A stretch of 64,000 nt of DNA from Bryum argenteum (GCA_037043015.1 CM073322.1:34493364-34557363); one strand, 5' to 3'. Positions 46,417-59,715 are shown, counted from the first letter of the stretch. The notes: generated from the letters alone by a model not told the origin. Numbers and translations: made by a program.

Positions 46417-49400
46417 TTAGACAAATTGGCAAGGTTTGCTGTACATGTATGTAATGGTATAATAAGTTTTAGTAAGATTTGAAAAAATATCACATGTAGT
46501 GTGGAGCACCCAATCGTAATAGTAACATATAGCGTACGTAGATGAGGAGATATAAGGCATTCTAATCAGAGCATGGTCTAGGATTCCTCCCTCCAGAATC
46601 TTCTTCACCTCATTGAAACTAAGAGTGGCCGCGTGGATGAAGAGGTCCGCATCCGGATCAAATTTGCAAACCAATACCGTGATGTAGTATAGGTGCTTGC
46701 AAGGTCGGTATGGATCTCTCCGTCCTAACGAAGAGATTGTTTTCTTGAACACTGGGCATGAGCAATCCGGGAATTTACTAATTGATAGTCTATAAACTGC
46801 ATCCGAATCCGACTCCAAGTCTACGATACACCCAAAACCTGGCTGCGGGATCATGGTTACCTTCAGAATTTTGGCCCGCATTGAGGTGGCAGACTCAATA
46901 TTCTTCATGTGCTTTGAAGTCATTGCTGCAATGCGTTTCATGTTCTTCGATCTTCTTGACCTCGGGAACACGTCCGGCTTCTCCGGGACAAGAATATGGG
47001 ACAAGTTTCTTGGTGGGGCAGCATTATTGAAAGTACGGTTCGTAGGAAGCTGTTCTTTTTGTGGTAGTCGAAAGCCCGCATTCTCCAACGCCTCCATTTC
47101 ATCTCGTGTGAGGTTAGTCCCTATCTTAACAGGCCATATTGAAGGAATAGGGGGTCTATCCTCGCTTTGAGAGAATGGCTCAATCCACTTGCGACGATGA
47201 CCCTTCACACACCTGTCAATATCATCCGCACAAAAAAAGAACTGATCAATTTTTCTTGGTCCCTCTTGAGGGCGTTGCCATACTCCGGTGTAAGTTGGAG
47301 CTGCGGTCGCCTTCCCCTTCTGAATAATTCGTGAGTCACATCTTTTTTTACTCTTTCGCATGATACCCCAACAAGCCTTGGCAGAATTCTCCCTCAAACG
47401 GGCAATGTGCCACAACCTTTCGTCAACTTTAGTCTCCTGAACAGCGGTCACACGTTCAATACTAGGTCCAAAGAAAAGTGGATGGAAATGTCGGTGGCTC
47501 CTCAACTTCATCCTCTTCATGGATAGTACTCGATTTTCAGCCAAGGCTCGGGTAACCCTTCTCCCAATTCGGGGACGTGAGTAGCTCACGGTGTCGTCCG
47601 TCGCGTTTCATCATCACCTCAATCGGAACATCACCTTACGTTTCTTGATCCGAACACCTCGGCCCCCCTCAAGGAGGGCGTCTCGGTACAAATCTTTTAC
47701 GCTCCTGGATAGTCGACACCGCCTTTGTGAGGCCTGATGGATCGCCAGATTCGTGAAGCTTTATGGGCAAGACGAAATAATGATTCTTGAGATGTTGGTC
47801 CACTACCACCCTTGCCACCTCCGTTGAAGTCGTGGTAACCGACAACTTGGAGGAAAGCACGAACATAATCATCAACAAACGCAACGCATAAGTCCCCACC
47901 CTTGTTGCGCCGGGACGCTTGCAACCATTTGTTATGGATAGATTCCGCAAGGTTACATGAAGGCATCTCCGCCGACTCTTCCGCCGAATATTTATTTTCC
48001 GTAATGTGCAAAGACATTTAACTTAGTAACAAAAAAACTTGGTCAAGATATCCGTAGTTGTTAGACTTTCGTCACCGAAAGGCTGATCTAAAAATAGATT
48101 TTTAAAAGTTTAAATATTTTAAAATGTTGTTACAAAAGAATCGTAAAAATAAATACTCTATGATAAAAAAGTAAATAAAATTTGCGGATTTCCATGACAT
48201 AAACGCACGTGAACATAATTGTATAGTGGTCATGGACTCACTAGTTCCATGAAGCCACCCCATTGTCTCGTATCGGAAGTGCCGAAATGCCAGCCAGTGT
48301 TCAAGGTGACCTAATCCAACTTCCGAGGTGGCCTGCGCCGACGCCCACCACGCTCGGATCGCCCAGTATCTTGTCTCCGCCTCAGCCATGGTGCGTGCAT
48401 CCTTGTATTGCTTACAAAGATGTCGATGTTGATCTTGCAGCTCGTGCACGATGTATTGTTTGGTGTGTTTCTCTAGGGATTGCGTCCAATGGAAGTAGCA
48501 AGTTCGTTCGCGGCCTTCCATAGGGACTTTAGGGTCACCGGAGCCGTAAATGATCCGCACAGCGTTCCAGTTGGCTTGCGCACTGTCGGCCATGAACCCT
48601 TGAAACTGCGGCGCTTCCACCCCGTTCCTGCCCATGACGTGGTTTAGGTTCTTCCAGAAGACGATTTGAGCTTCTCCGTCTTCAGACTGGAAATCACAGC
48701 ATGCAATAGTTAGAATGCGGCAGATTTTTGAGTCATAAACGTGGCACGCCATGGTGGTCCAGTTCTTGACACGCTTGACGTGGTCGAACATTAACCACGC
48801 GTGGGACAGGTCGCGCCCGGGATCGCATATTTACGAACAAGGTCAACACCGCTTCCGGGGCCGACCTCGGACATCTTGAAAATGAAAACTTTGTCACCTT
48901 CATCTCCTTGGCCCGGGAACTGGTTACGTTGGATGTAAGCCCAGTTGCTGAGGCCTCGAAGTTTGGTGATCCCATCGAGGACACCGTATCTGCGCAAGTG
49001 CTTAAAAGTGGTAATACGATTCCTGACGCTGGGAGAGTTCAACTCTTTACATTGATCGAAGATAGGTTCTAGCTCCTGGAGGGTGAGCTTGGAGGTTACA
49101 GGGTCACCTTCTTCACGGAGAAGTAAGTTTCCGAGTAAGTCCTTGCTAGCCTCCATGACTATTTTGGACGTTGTAGCTTGTGGGTTACGTTCTACGTGCT
49201 CCTCTATTAACTCATCAATTATTTTACGTGCACATCCAGTAATCTCCGACTTTGACAGGATGTTCGTGGGTACCGATATGCACACACGCCCGCTCTTGAC
49301 TCTCATCTCCAAATATGTAGAATATTTTAGAAGGGCATACAGCAACACAAACGGGAGGTTCTTTGCAGATCTTACAGACTAGTGTTGAGGAAGGAGGAGG

Positions 49401-50374
49401 CGCGTGGCCGATCGGGAAGGGGTCCTTAGTAAAGCCCTCGAACTCCACCTCATTCACCTCTCTCTTTCTGCGGTCGGGCCGTAGTAAGTAGCCGCAATTT
49501 CCACTGTGGCATTGAAGATGACCAACACAATTAGAGTAGCGGAAAGACAAACCGAGGTTGTTACTAATGTTAGTAGTCATTGTCCTGGTCCACACATGAC
49601 CGTCGTATCTTTTGTCCATCCCTTCCATAGATTTGGCTACCTTGACAGCAGTGGTTGGTACAACGGGAGGGAGAACATAGAGGACATCACCGTTGAAAGT
49701 GGGAGGCAGGAAAGAGACGTTGTGAGTACGAATGGAATGGAAATCTATTTTTTTGAGGATAGTTTTGTTGCGAGACATACTACCAAGTCTACGAAGAGAG
49801 GAAAGAATGTTTTTGGTTTTTACGACTTTGGACGCGGAAGAGGAACGAGGGGGGTGGTTCTGCTGATCGCGTTGAGAACTGACGAGGGTGGATGCGGATT
49901 CGATGATAGTCGACGGATCGCATGGACGCTTTTCTTTCATCGTCGGATGAATCGAAAATATCGATTCGGACTTGAGTCCGGGTTCGACCTTGACACGAGC
50001 AAGAATCGGAACAATCGTGGAGATGGTAGAAGAACTACGAGGAGTGAGGAGGGACGGTGGAGGCGTTCATGACAGATTACGTCATGCCGAGCGATCGATC
50101 TTTGTCCGGGCGTAGCTTATATATTCTACAATTCTTGTCTAGGTCGACCTTGGTTCGACAAGCACGAAGTCTTGGACAAGATTAGTGTTTGGATCCATGA
50201 CATGTTTCTCTAACCAAAGAGATGACTCATCAAAACCGAAACGAATTGCTAGCCAAGACGGAGTGACTTGACCACTCCGTCCACCCCCCGGAGGAATGCG
50301 GATGGGAGGACTTAAGTCTTCGGACCTAATGGCAATGACGTCCGCGCGGGAGGTAAGGGAGTAGAGGATGCCAT
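46417..50374 (-). pseudogene. MULE-like transposase with WRKY/GCM1-like finger, DDE core and SWIM finger (element 2)
   Basis: This is the homologue of the element 1 transposase, with start ATG at 50,374 (M-A-S-S). Recognisable parts: C-V-G-H-L-Q-C...C and C-K-I-C...C (about 49,510-49,370); H-I-G-T-H-E-H-P (about 49,270); T-M-A-C-H-V-Y-D (about 48,745); G-F-M-A-D-S-A-Q-A-N-W (about 48,580); C-Y-F-H-W-T-Q-S-L (about 48,490); N-L-A-E-S-I-H-N-K-W (about 47,940); and SWIM C-S-C...C-K-H (about 46,775-46,690). An intron around 48,000-48,240 separates the DDE part from the SWIM part. Frame changes occur near 49,230, 47,650 and in the N-terminal part, plus the -1 shift near 48,820 shared with element 1. 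It looks inactive as sequenced. Confidence 0.7.
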
Positions 50375-50925
50375 GATAGACGTAGGGGAAGAAGACAACA
50401 TCAACAAGTGTGCGGAGAAGAGAGTCTCAAAGTGCGTTTCGGATGTTCAAATATGAGACATTGGTGTACGGTGTTTTGCGTACGTATTGAATACATATCA
50501 AACGTTATTTCTTATAATAAAAAGTCCAGATATCGGATACTCTTAATCGTGAGCATGATGATTTTAAAGCACTTTACTTAAAATACTTAAATAATATGAA
50601 CTGAGAAAACTGCATTAAGTACAAACGATTAAAAATATTGGATTCCACGATTAAAAAAGTATGGGTAGACGGTAAAGTGGCGGCGGCAGTCATTGTCAGA
50701 GGTTTAGTTGGATAATAGATGCGGTCAGAAGTTAGCTTATTTTGAATTGTCAGACACCATGATGGCGGGAATTAGGGAATACGCGTTGGCTGATTAGGGT
50801 ATCGTAGCCGCATGGAGCAACTTATATAATGGAGTTGAGAATTAGGGTTCGACAACTTCATATGCATAGAGAAGTTTTGGACTCGGTATGTGAGACGAGT
50901 GATAAGTTATCTCATTGCGGCAAAG
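50375..50925. promoter_or_regulatory. Divergent promoter region of element 2
   Basis: A TATA-like TTATATAATGG lies at about 50,821, roughly 100 bases before the small-gene ATG. GGCGGCGGCAGTCATTGTCA and TGTCAGACAC correspond to blocks in the same spacer of element 1. Confidence 0.5.
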
Positions 50926-51531
50926 ATGGATGAAATCGCTAGCGGTAGTGATAGAGGAAAGGAAATAGGTCAGAGAAAGAAGAAGCGGAGGGGTGGTACG
51001 AAGTTCACTAACTCTAAAGCACAGAGGCGTAGTGCTATGCGGAAGCGTGATGAAAGAAGCTCAAGCGGCGATGATCGGGAGCCAGACGGGTACGATTTAC
51101 TGATCGACGATGATGTGCTACCGCCATTCAGGCGGACTATCAAGATGCGCTCGCTCAACCTCGACAGTGTTCCAGAGAGTGTGGGGACGGACGAAGGTGA
51201 AGAAGAGGAGGACGATGGGCGTAGCAGGCAGTTCAAGACGTCTCTCATCGATACTCTTTGCGTGGATGGGCATGACGATGGAGGTGTGGAATCTACGCAT
51301 GAGGTACTAAAGTTTTCTATGATACAATTATGTAAATATTTGTAAAGGTCAACATATTCCTAAATACATATATGGATTAATTACAAAATGGGTTGTCTTC
51401 AGGATCGTGTAGGATTGGAAGAGGTAGACGATGGATCAGGAGATGAAGTAGCATCTTTTGAAGAGAAGAGAGTCACTGAAATCGGTGAGGGAGTCAAGCC
51501 ACTTGTCGGCGAGGGACACAAGATGAGGTAG
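50926..51531 (+). CDS. Small basic protein gene of the transposon (element 2 copy, two exons, intact)
   Basis: Exon 1 (50,926-51,303) and exon 2 (51,403-51,531) join in phase 0 across a GT-AG intron to give about 168 residues. The N-terminal part is basic: R-K-K-K-R-R-G-G-T-K-F and S-K-A-Q-R-R-S-A-M-R-K. The middle has F-R-R-T-I-K-M-R-S-L-N-L-D, and an acidic run E-E-E-E-D-D follows. The same elements occur in the element 1 homologue at 11,033. The ATG is chosen because the upstream in-frame codon is GTG and not conserved. Family unknown. Its divergent position next to the transposase suggests an accessory role in transposition or regulation. Confidence 0.65.
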
Positions 51532-51984
51532 CGGATGGTTTTGAGACAAGCGTCGAAGAAGTAGAGGAGGTACATGATAAACCTTACTTCTTGGTTTCTT
51601 GGGAGGACGTAGGGGGTCAAGTTAAGTATACAACAACGAGAGTTCTTTCTTGATGATGACGTAGTTCAATTTTGACATGATATAGATACTTGATATATAA
51701 GGAATTAGGACTGAGTAATATATGTCGTGAACTCGCAAATAATACGTAACAAGCGTAATTCAAATTCACATAACTTGCGTATTCAAATGTATGAGAGATG
51801 GATGCAAATATTAGGACTTTCTGAAAAATATTAACGAGTGTCATGATCTCTTGGTGTCATACATTTTATTCATATTTATATTAAGTGTACAACCTAAGTG
51901 CGGTAATAAAAAATACAGTACATTGTGTTTATGAATTCATTGGAGACATAGTGTTGTACTAGAAAATTTAACAGTAGGTATTGT

Positions 51985-52375
51985 CCCAAGGTTATCCGCC
52001 CCATGTCCGTCCCCATCGTATCCGCCCGATGTCCGTCTTGATGGTATACGCCCGATGTCCGTCTTGGTGGTATCCGCCCATTGACCATCCCCATGATATC
52101 CGCACGATGATCGTCCCCATGTTATCTGCCTGATGTCTGCCCTATGGTATCCGCCCGACGTCCGTCCACATGGTATCCGCCACATGTCCTTCCGAATATA
52201 TACGCCCGATGCGGGTCCCCATCGTATCTGAACGATGTCCGTCCCCATGGTAACCGCCCGATGTCGGATCTTCCATGGTATCCGCCCGATGTCCGCTATT
52301 CGATGGTACCCGCCCGATGTCCAGTAGGCCATGGTACCCGCCCGATGTCCAGTAGGCCATGGTACCCGCCCGAAC
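51985..52375. repeat. 26-bp minisatellite
   Basis: About 15 diverged copies of a unit near GGTATCCGCCCGATGTCCGT plus CCCCAT. The final copies carry CCAGTAGGCCAT. ORFs across it are repeat artefacts. The stretch 52,376-53,257 has no supported gene; a 65-residue ORF at 52,726 is unsupported. Confidence 0.85.
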
Positions 52376-53257
52376 ATCATGCTTCCCGCCGAGCAGGCCA
52401 CGCCAGGCTCCGATGATTCCTGCGAGGTCCCTGTTCGCAGTCCGCAGACTTCTCCGCGGCAGCTGTTTCGGCGTAGCTATGGCAGCCTCAGGTCCCCATA
52501 CATCGCCGCCATTGCTAGAACCTTGCATTAAATTGTTCCAGCCGATTCGGTTGGGTACGCGAAGTTAACAGCTCGGCAGGATTATATTTCTAGAAAGTGT
52601 CAGGTAGTTGAGAAAAAGCCTTGGAGGAGAAATTGTCCCACTCATAATAGAATCCAGCTTTGTCAGAGAGGTAGCTATATTTAACAATAGCAATTGAGTG
52701 GACGTCATCAATCACGATAAGAACAATGAACGTTCAGGGCCTCTCTTTCCTTCTGAAAAGAGGGTGTTTCATCAATTTCCAGTTAGGGTTGGAGGATGGA
52801 GGTGCAGTAGCAGAAGTGCAGAGAGGAATGGCGCGAATGCGTGAACAAGATGAAGTAACGAATCGGCTAGAAGAAGAGCACGTCGAGTTGGATCTGGAAA
52901 ATGTGAGTACGCAATCGCCGTAGTCCGAATTTGTTCGCGGAGTTTTACACGGAGTATTACAGATCACATAGTTGTCCATCAAAACGAGATCCAATCAAAA
53001 CGCGGGCCGAATTGGAAGCTTTCTACTTCAACCGCTTGAAGGTGAGTATGGAAATCTAGAATCCTTGAAATTGGGTCATTGCCGCTGGCTTGACTTCGAG
53101 CTTAGAAGTGCTGGACTGCATTGGACCTTTTTGCATGAATCGGTTTGCTCCAGGATGATGATCGAGCTGGTAGCAGAGCTTGGATGGTCGGATGTGAAAT
53201 GAGTGGGAGGGGTGCATGAATTGAATGTTATGTGAGAGTGCCCTCCTGATGTTTTTC

Positions 53258-56200
53258 GGGCGAAGTCAAGCTCTGTTCTTGCCAATGGTTAATTGAATTT
53301 GAGCCCTCGAGGCAGTTGTTGGCACGATGGCACGCCCAGGAGCACGTCTCAGTAGAGCTGGCTTGACTTCGAGCCCCCCGGGATGCAGCATGTGGAACCA
53401 AGGCTGAGCCCGTGAATCCTCTCAGTTATGCTTGCTCGGACTTGAGCCCCCGGGGGAAGCAGATGTTGGCACGAAGGGGCCCTGCTGTGAGCTTGCTTGG
53501 TCCTGGTGATGGCTTTTGCGGGAAGTGGAGTGGCGCCCGCCGACCTTTCGTCCACGCAAGGTCGGGGGAGGCTAGCTCGTTTGTGATTTTCGATATTGTT
53601 TTTGGCACTTTTGTGAAGTTTGTGCAAAGACCTTTGACGGGGTTGGTCGTTTTGGTGAAGAGCCCCGTGTTGTTCTTCTCGGGCAAAGTCAAGCCCTGTT
53701 GTTGAGATTGGTTGATGGAATTCGAGCCCCCGGGCAAAGAAATTGTTGGCACGATGGCACGCCCATGACCACGTCGCAAAGAGAGCCGGCTTGACTTGAG
53801 CCCCCGGGATGCGAAAGATGTGGAACCGAGGCAGAGCCCTTGAATCCTCTCGATTATGCTTGCTCGGACTTGAGCCCCGGGGAAGCGGATGTTGGCACGA
53901 AGGGGCCTGCTTTGTGAGCTTGCTTGGTCCTGGTGATGGCTTTTGCGGGAAGTGGAGCGCCGCGCCGCCACCCTTCGTCCACGCAAGGTCGGGGAGGCTA
54001 GCTCGTTTGTGATTTTCGATATTGTTTTTTGGCACTTTTGTGAAGTTTGTGCAAAGACCTTTGACGGGGGTTGGTCGTTTTGGTGAAGAGCCCCGTGTTG
54101 TTCTTCTCGGGCAAAGTCAAGCCCCGTTGTTGAGATTGGTTGATGGAATTCGAGCCCCGGCAAAGAACTGCTGGCACGATGGCACGCCCAGCACCACGTC
54201 GCAAGAGAGAGCTGGCTTGACTTGAGCCCCGGGATGCGGCATGTGGAACCGAGGCGAGCCCTTGAATCCTCTCGCTTATGCTTGCTCGGACTTGAGCCCC
54301 GGGGAAGCGGATGTTGGCACGAAGGGGCCTGCTGTGAGCTTGCTTGGTCCTGGTGATGGCTTTTGCGGGGAAGTGGAGTCGCCGCCGCCCTTTCGTCCAC
54401 GCAAGGTCGGGGAGGCTAGCTCGTTTGTGATTTTCGATATTGTTTTTGGCACTTTTGTGAAGTTTGTGCAAAGACCTTTGACGGGGTTGGTCGTTTTGGT
54501 GAAGAGCCCCGTGTTGTTCTTCTCGGGCAAAGTCAAGCCCTGTTGTTGAGATTGGTTGATGGAATTCGAGCCCCGGCAAAGCAACTGGCACGATGGCACG
54601 CCCAAGACCACGTCGCAAGAGAGCTGGCTTGACTTGAGCCCCCGGGATGCGGCATGTGGAACCGAGGCAGCCCTTGAATCCTCTCGATTATGCTTGCTCG
54701 GACTTGAGCCCCGGGGAAGCGATGTTGGCACGAAGGGGCCTGCTTTGTGAGCTTGCTTGGTCCTGTGATGGCTTTTGCGGGAAGTGGAGCGCCGCCGACC
54801 TTTCGTCCACGCAAGGTGGGGAGGCTAGCTCGTTTGTGATTTTCGATATTGTTTTTTGGCACTTTTGTGAAGTTTGTGCAAAGACCTTTGACGGGGGGTT
54901 GGTCGTTTTGGTGAAGAGCCCCGTGTTGTTCTTCTCGGGCAAAGTCAAGCCCCGTTGTTGAGATTGGTTGATGGAATTGAGCCCCGGGCGGCAGTAATTG
55001 CTGGCACGATGGCACGCCCAGTACCACGTCGCAGTAGAGCTGGCTTGACTTCGAGCCTCTCGGGATGCAGCATGTGGAACCGAGGCAGAGCCCTTGAATC
55101 CTCTCAGTTATGCTTGCTCGGACTTGAGCCCCCGGGGGAAGCAGATGTTGGCACGAAGGGGCCCTGCTGTGAGCTTGCTTGGTCCTGGTGATGGCTTTTG
55201 CGGGGAAGTGGAGCGCTGCCTGCCAGCCTTTCGTCCACGCAAGGCTGGGGGAGGCTAGCTCGTTTGTGATTTTCGATATTGTTTTTTGGCACTTTTGTGA
55301 AGTTTGTGCAAAGACCTTTGACGGGGGGTTGGTCGTTTTGGTGAGAGCCCCGTGTTGTTCTTCTCGGGCAAAGTCAAGCCCCGTTGTTGAGATTGGTTGA
55401 TGGAATTCGAGCCCCGGGCAGCAAATGTTGGCACGATGGCACGCCCGATACCACGTCGCAAAGAGAGCTGGCTTGACTTGAGCCCCCGGATGCGGCATGT
55501 GGAACCGAGGCGAGCCCTTGAATCCTCTCGATTATGCTTGCTCGGACTTGAGCCCCGGGGAAGCGGATGTTGGCACGAAGGGGCCTGCCGTGAGCTTGCT
55601 TGGTCCTCGGTGATGGCTTTTGCGGGAAGTGGAGCGCCGCCGCCACCTTTCGTCCACGCAAGGTCGGGGAGGCTAGCTCGTTTGTGATTTTCGTTATTGT
55701 TTTTTGGCACTTTTGTGAAGTTTGTGCGGACCTTTGACGGGGGGTTGGTCGTTTTGGTCAAGAGCCCCGTGTTGTTCTTCTCGGGCATAGTCAAGCCCTG
55801 TTGTTGAGATTGGTTGATGGAATTCGAGCCCCCGGCAAGAACATGTTGGCACGATGGCACGCCCAAGACACCACGTCGCAAAGAGAGCCTGGCTTGACTT
55901 GAGCCCCCGGATGCAAAGATGTGGAACTCGAGGCGAGCCCTTGAATCCTCTCGATTATGCTTGCTCGGACTTGAGCCCCTGGGAAGCGGATGTTGGCACG
56001 AAGGGGCCTTGCTGTGAGCTTGCTTGGTCCTGGTGATGGCTTTTGCGGGAAAGTGGAGCGCTGCCTGCCAGCCTTTCGTCCACGCAAGGCTGGGGGAGGC
56101 TAGCTCGTTTGTGATTTTCGATATTGTTTTTGGCACTTTTGTGAAGTTTGTGCAAAGACTTTGACGGGGTGGGGTTGGTCGTTTTGGTCAAGAGCCCCGT

Positions 56201-59098
56201 GTTGTTCTTCTCGGGCAAAGTCAAGCCCCGTTGTTGAGATTGGTTGATGGAATTCGAGCCCCGGGGCAAAGAAACTGCTGGCACGATGGCACGCCCATGA
56301 CCACGCCGCAAAGAGAGCTGGCTTGACTTGAGCCCCGGGATGCGGCATGTGGAACCGAGGCGAGCCCTTGAATCCTCTCGCTTATGCTTGCTCGGACTTG
56401 AGCCCCGGGGAAGCGGATGTTGGCACGAAGGGGCCTCGTGAGCTTGCTTGGTCCTGGTGATGGCTTTTGCGGGGAAGTGGAGCGCCGCCCGCCACCTTTT
56501 CGTCCACGCAAGGTCGGGAGGCTAGCTCGTTTGTGATTTTCGTTATTGTTTTTTGGCACTTTTGTGAAGTTTGTGCAAAGACCTTTGACGGGGGGTTGGT
56601 CGTTTTGGTCAAGAGCCCCGTGTTGTTCTTCTCGGGCATAGTCAAGCCCCGTTGTTGAGATTGGTTGATGGAATTCGAGCCCCGGGCAAAGAAATGTTGG
56701 CACGATGGCACGCCCAGCACCACGTCGCAAAGAGAGCCGGCTTGACTTGAGCCCCCGGATGCGGCATGTGGAACTGAGGCGAGCCCTTGAATCCTCTCGA
56801 TTATGCTTGCTCGGACTTGAGCCCCGGGAAGCAGCGATGTTGGCACGAAGGGGCCTTCTTTGTGAGCTTGCTTGGTCCTGGTGATGGCTTTTGCGGGAAA
56901 GTGGAGCGTTGCCGCCGCCAGACCTTTCGTCCACGCAAGGTCGGGGGGCTAGCTCGTTTGTGATTTTCGATATTGTTTTTTGGCACTTTTGTGAAGTTTG
57001 TGCAAAGACCTTTGACGGGGTGGGGTTGGTCGTTTTGGTGAAGAGCCCCGTGTTGTTCTTCTCGGGCAAAGTCAAGCCCTGTTGTTGAGATTGGTTGATG
57101 GAATTCGAGCCCCGGGGCAGCAGAACTGCTGGCACGATGGCACGCCCGATACCACGTCGCAAAGAGAGCTGGCTTGACTTGAGCCCCCGGATGCGGCATG
57201 TGGAACCGAGGCGAGCCCTTGAATCCTCTCGATTATGCTTGCTCGGACTTGAGCCCCGGGGAAGCGGATGTTGGCACGAAGGGGCCTGCGCGTGAGCTTG
57301 CTTGGTCCTGGTGATGGCTTTTGGGGAAGTGGAGCGCGCCGCACGCCCTTTCGTCCACGCAAGGTCGGGGGAGGCTAGCTCGTTTGTGATTTTCGATATT
57401 GTTTTTTGGCACTTTTGTGAAGTTTGTGCAAAGACCTTTGACGGGGGGGTTGGTCGTTTTGGTGAAGAGCCCCGTGTTTCTTCTTCTCGGGCATAGTCAA
57501 GCCCCGTTGTTGAGATTGGTTGATGGAATTCGAGCCCCGGGCAAGCGGCAAATGCTGGCACGATGGCACGCCCGATGCCACGTCGCAAGAGAGCCGGCTT
57601 GACTTGAGCCCCCGGGATGCGAAGATGTGGAACCGAGGCGAGCCCTTGAATCCTCTCGATTATGCTTGCTCGGACTTGAGCCCCCGGGGAAGCGGATGTT
57701 GGCACGAAGGGGACTTGCTTTGTGAGCTTGCTTGGTCCTCGGTGATGGCTTTTGCGGGAAAGTGGAGCGCCGCACGCCACCCTTTCGTCCACGCAAGGTC
57801 GGGGAGGCTAGCTCGTTTGTGATTTTGATATTGTCTTTTGGCACTTTTGTGAAGTTTGCAAAGACCTTTGACGGGGGGGTTGGTCGTTTTGGTCAAGAGC
57901 CCCGTGTTGTTCTTCTCTCGGGCAAAGTCAAGCCCCGTTGTTGAGATTGGTTGATGGAATTCGAGCCCCGGGGGCGGCAGAAATGCTGGCACGATGGCAC
58001 GCCCAGCACCACGTCGCAAAGAGAGCTGGCTTGACTTGAGCCCCCGGGATGCGGCATGTGGAACCGAGGCGAGCCCTTGAATCCTCTCGCTTATGCTTGC
58101 TCGGACTTGAGCCCCGGGGAAGCGGATGTTGGCACGAAGGGGCCTGCGTGAGCTTGCTTGGTCCTCGGTGATGGCTTTTGCGGGGAAGTGGAGCGCGCCG
58201 CCGACCTTTCGTCCACGCAAGGTCGGGGGAGGCTAGCTCGTTTGTGATTTTCGATATTGTTTTTGGCACTTTTGTGAAGTTTGTGCAAAGACCTTTGACG
58301 GGGGGTTGGTCGTTTTGGTGAAGAGCCCCGTGTGTTGTTCTTCTCGGGCAAAGTCAAGCCCTGTTGTTGAGATTGGTTGATGGAATTCGAGCCCCGGGGC
58401 AAAGAACTGCGCGATGGCACGCCCATACCACGTCGCAAAGAGAGAGCTGCTTGGCTTCGAGAGCCCCGGGATGCGGCATGTGGAACCGAGGCAGAGCCCT
58501 TGAATCCTCTCGCTTATGCTTGCTCGGACTTGAGCCCCGGGGAAGCGAGATGTTGGCACGAAGGGGCCTGCACGCGAGCTTGCTTGGTCCTCGGTGATGG
58601 CTTTTGCGGGGAAGTGGAGCCACGCCGCGACCTTTCGTCCACGCAAGGTCGGGGAGGCTAGCTCGTTTGTGATTTTTATATTGTTTTTTGGCACTTTTGT
58701 GAAGTTTGTGCAAAGACCTTTGACGGGGTGGGGTTGGTCGTTTTGCTGAAGAGCCCCGTGTTGTTCTTCTCGGGCAAAGTCAAGCCCCGTTGTTGAGATT
58801 GGTTGATGGAATTCGAGCCCCGGGCAAGAAACTGCTGGCACGATGGCACGCCCATGCCACGTCGCAAAGAGAGCTGGCTTGACTTGAGCCTCTCGGGATG
58901 CGGCATGTGGAACCGAGGCAGAGCCTTGAATCCTCTCGCTTATGCTTGCTCGGACTTGAGCCCCGGGAAGCGATGTTGGCACGAAGGGGCCTTGCTGTGA
59001 GCTTGCTTGGTCCTGGTGATGGCTTTTGCGGGGAAGTGGAGCGCTGCCTGCCAGCCTTTCGTCCACGCAAGGCTGGGGGAGGCTACCTCGTTTGTGAT
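53258..59098. repeat. Tandem array of about 14 units of roughly 425 bp
   Basis: Each unit starts near CGGGCAAAGTCAAGCC (53,258; 53,679; 54,107; 54,525; 54,934 and on to 58,770) and contains TTGTTGAGATTGGTTGATGG, GATGTTGGCACGAAGGGG, GATGGCTTTTGCGGG, TTTCGTCCACGCAAGG and TTTGTGATTTTCGATATTG. Spacing varies from 408 to 432 bases, mostly in G/C runs. Long minus-strand ORFs cross it, but unit length is not a fixed multiple of three and the frames drift, so they are not genes. The array ends 300 bases before ORF1 of copy III. Confidence 0.92.
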
Positions 59099-59397
59099 TT
59101 TCAATCTTTCAACATTTTCTTTTACTTGATTGAAAGTTAGTGAATTTCGGCTAAGTTGAGGCCTGATCTTGGTTTTCTTTGTGGAAGTAGTGCTTTGTTT
59201 TTTGTTTTTGGGGTTGAAGTGGAGCGTTGTTCTTGGTTTGCTTGGTTCAAGTGTAGCCATCATTTAATTTTTCTAGTTTGAAATTTTATACTCATTGTTC
59301 CATTACGTATGACTATTTGGTATATGAAAGTTAATGTTCAATATTGGTGTTCGCTTACTGGGAAATTACTTACCTTTGATTTTTTGAGGTTTTGCAG

Positions 59398-59715
59398 GAT
59401 CCGTTGAAGCGACAGAAAGTTCATCGTGAGGAGGATTCTGATGCTGAGAGCGATTTGTCAACTTTGAGAGATCATGTCATGGCTGTAGTAGAGTCTCGTC
59501 GTTTAGTGATACCTTTGTCTTCTGTACCCGAAACTCCTCCTCCGGCCTCCCCTGTCCGTCTCACTTCACGTGTTGACGTTGATCGGGTTGCACGAGCGGT
59601 TAACATGCAAATTAACCAAAATGAGGCCAAAGCTAGACGTACTCACGCAAATGCATTAGCAAGAGTTACCCCAAGACGCTCTCCCCGTCTTGCCGCAAAA
59701 TTGCGCTCAACTTAA
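59398..59715 (+). CDS. Small upstream ORF (ORF1), copy III
   Basis: An exon after the acceptor TTTGCAG encodes about 105 residues: R-E-E-D-S-D-A-E-S-D, V-V-E-S-R-R, V-D-R-V-A-R-A-V-N-M, and a basic end T-P-R-R-S-P-R-L-A-A-K-L. It is clearly homologous to ORF1 of copy I and weakly to copy II. It is open from the acceptor to its stop; no start codon is certain, so an upstream exon probably supplies the start. Function unknown. Confidence 0.6.
   Translation, partial: DPLKRQKVHREEDSDAESDLSTLRDHVMAVVESRRLVIPLSSVPETPPPASPVRLTSRVDVDRVARAVNMQINQNEAKARRTHANALARVTPRRSPRLAAKLRST

Noticed and set aside
52726-52923. 65-residue ORF between the minisatellite and the array
   Set aside because: No counterpart in element 1, no recognisable motif, and length within chance expectation.
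53349-58440. Long minus-strand ORFs (up to 523 residues) over the 425-bp array, with repeated peptide text
   Set aside because: They follow the tandem units, change frame from unit to unit, and their ends depend on G/C-run length. No domain is recognisable, so they are by-products of repetition and composition.
53258-59098. CRISPR-like array
   Set aside because: Units of about 425 bp are contiguous with no unique spacers, the context is eukaryotic, and no cas genes are present.
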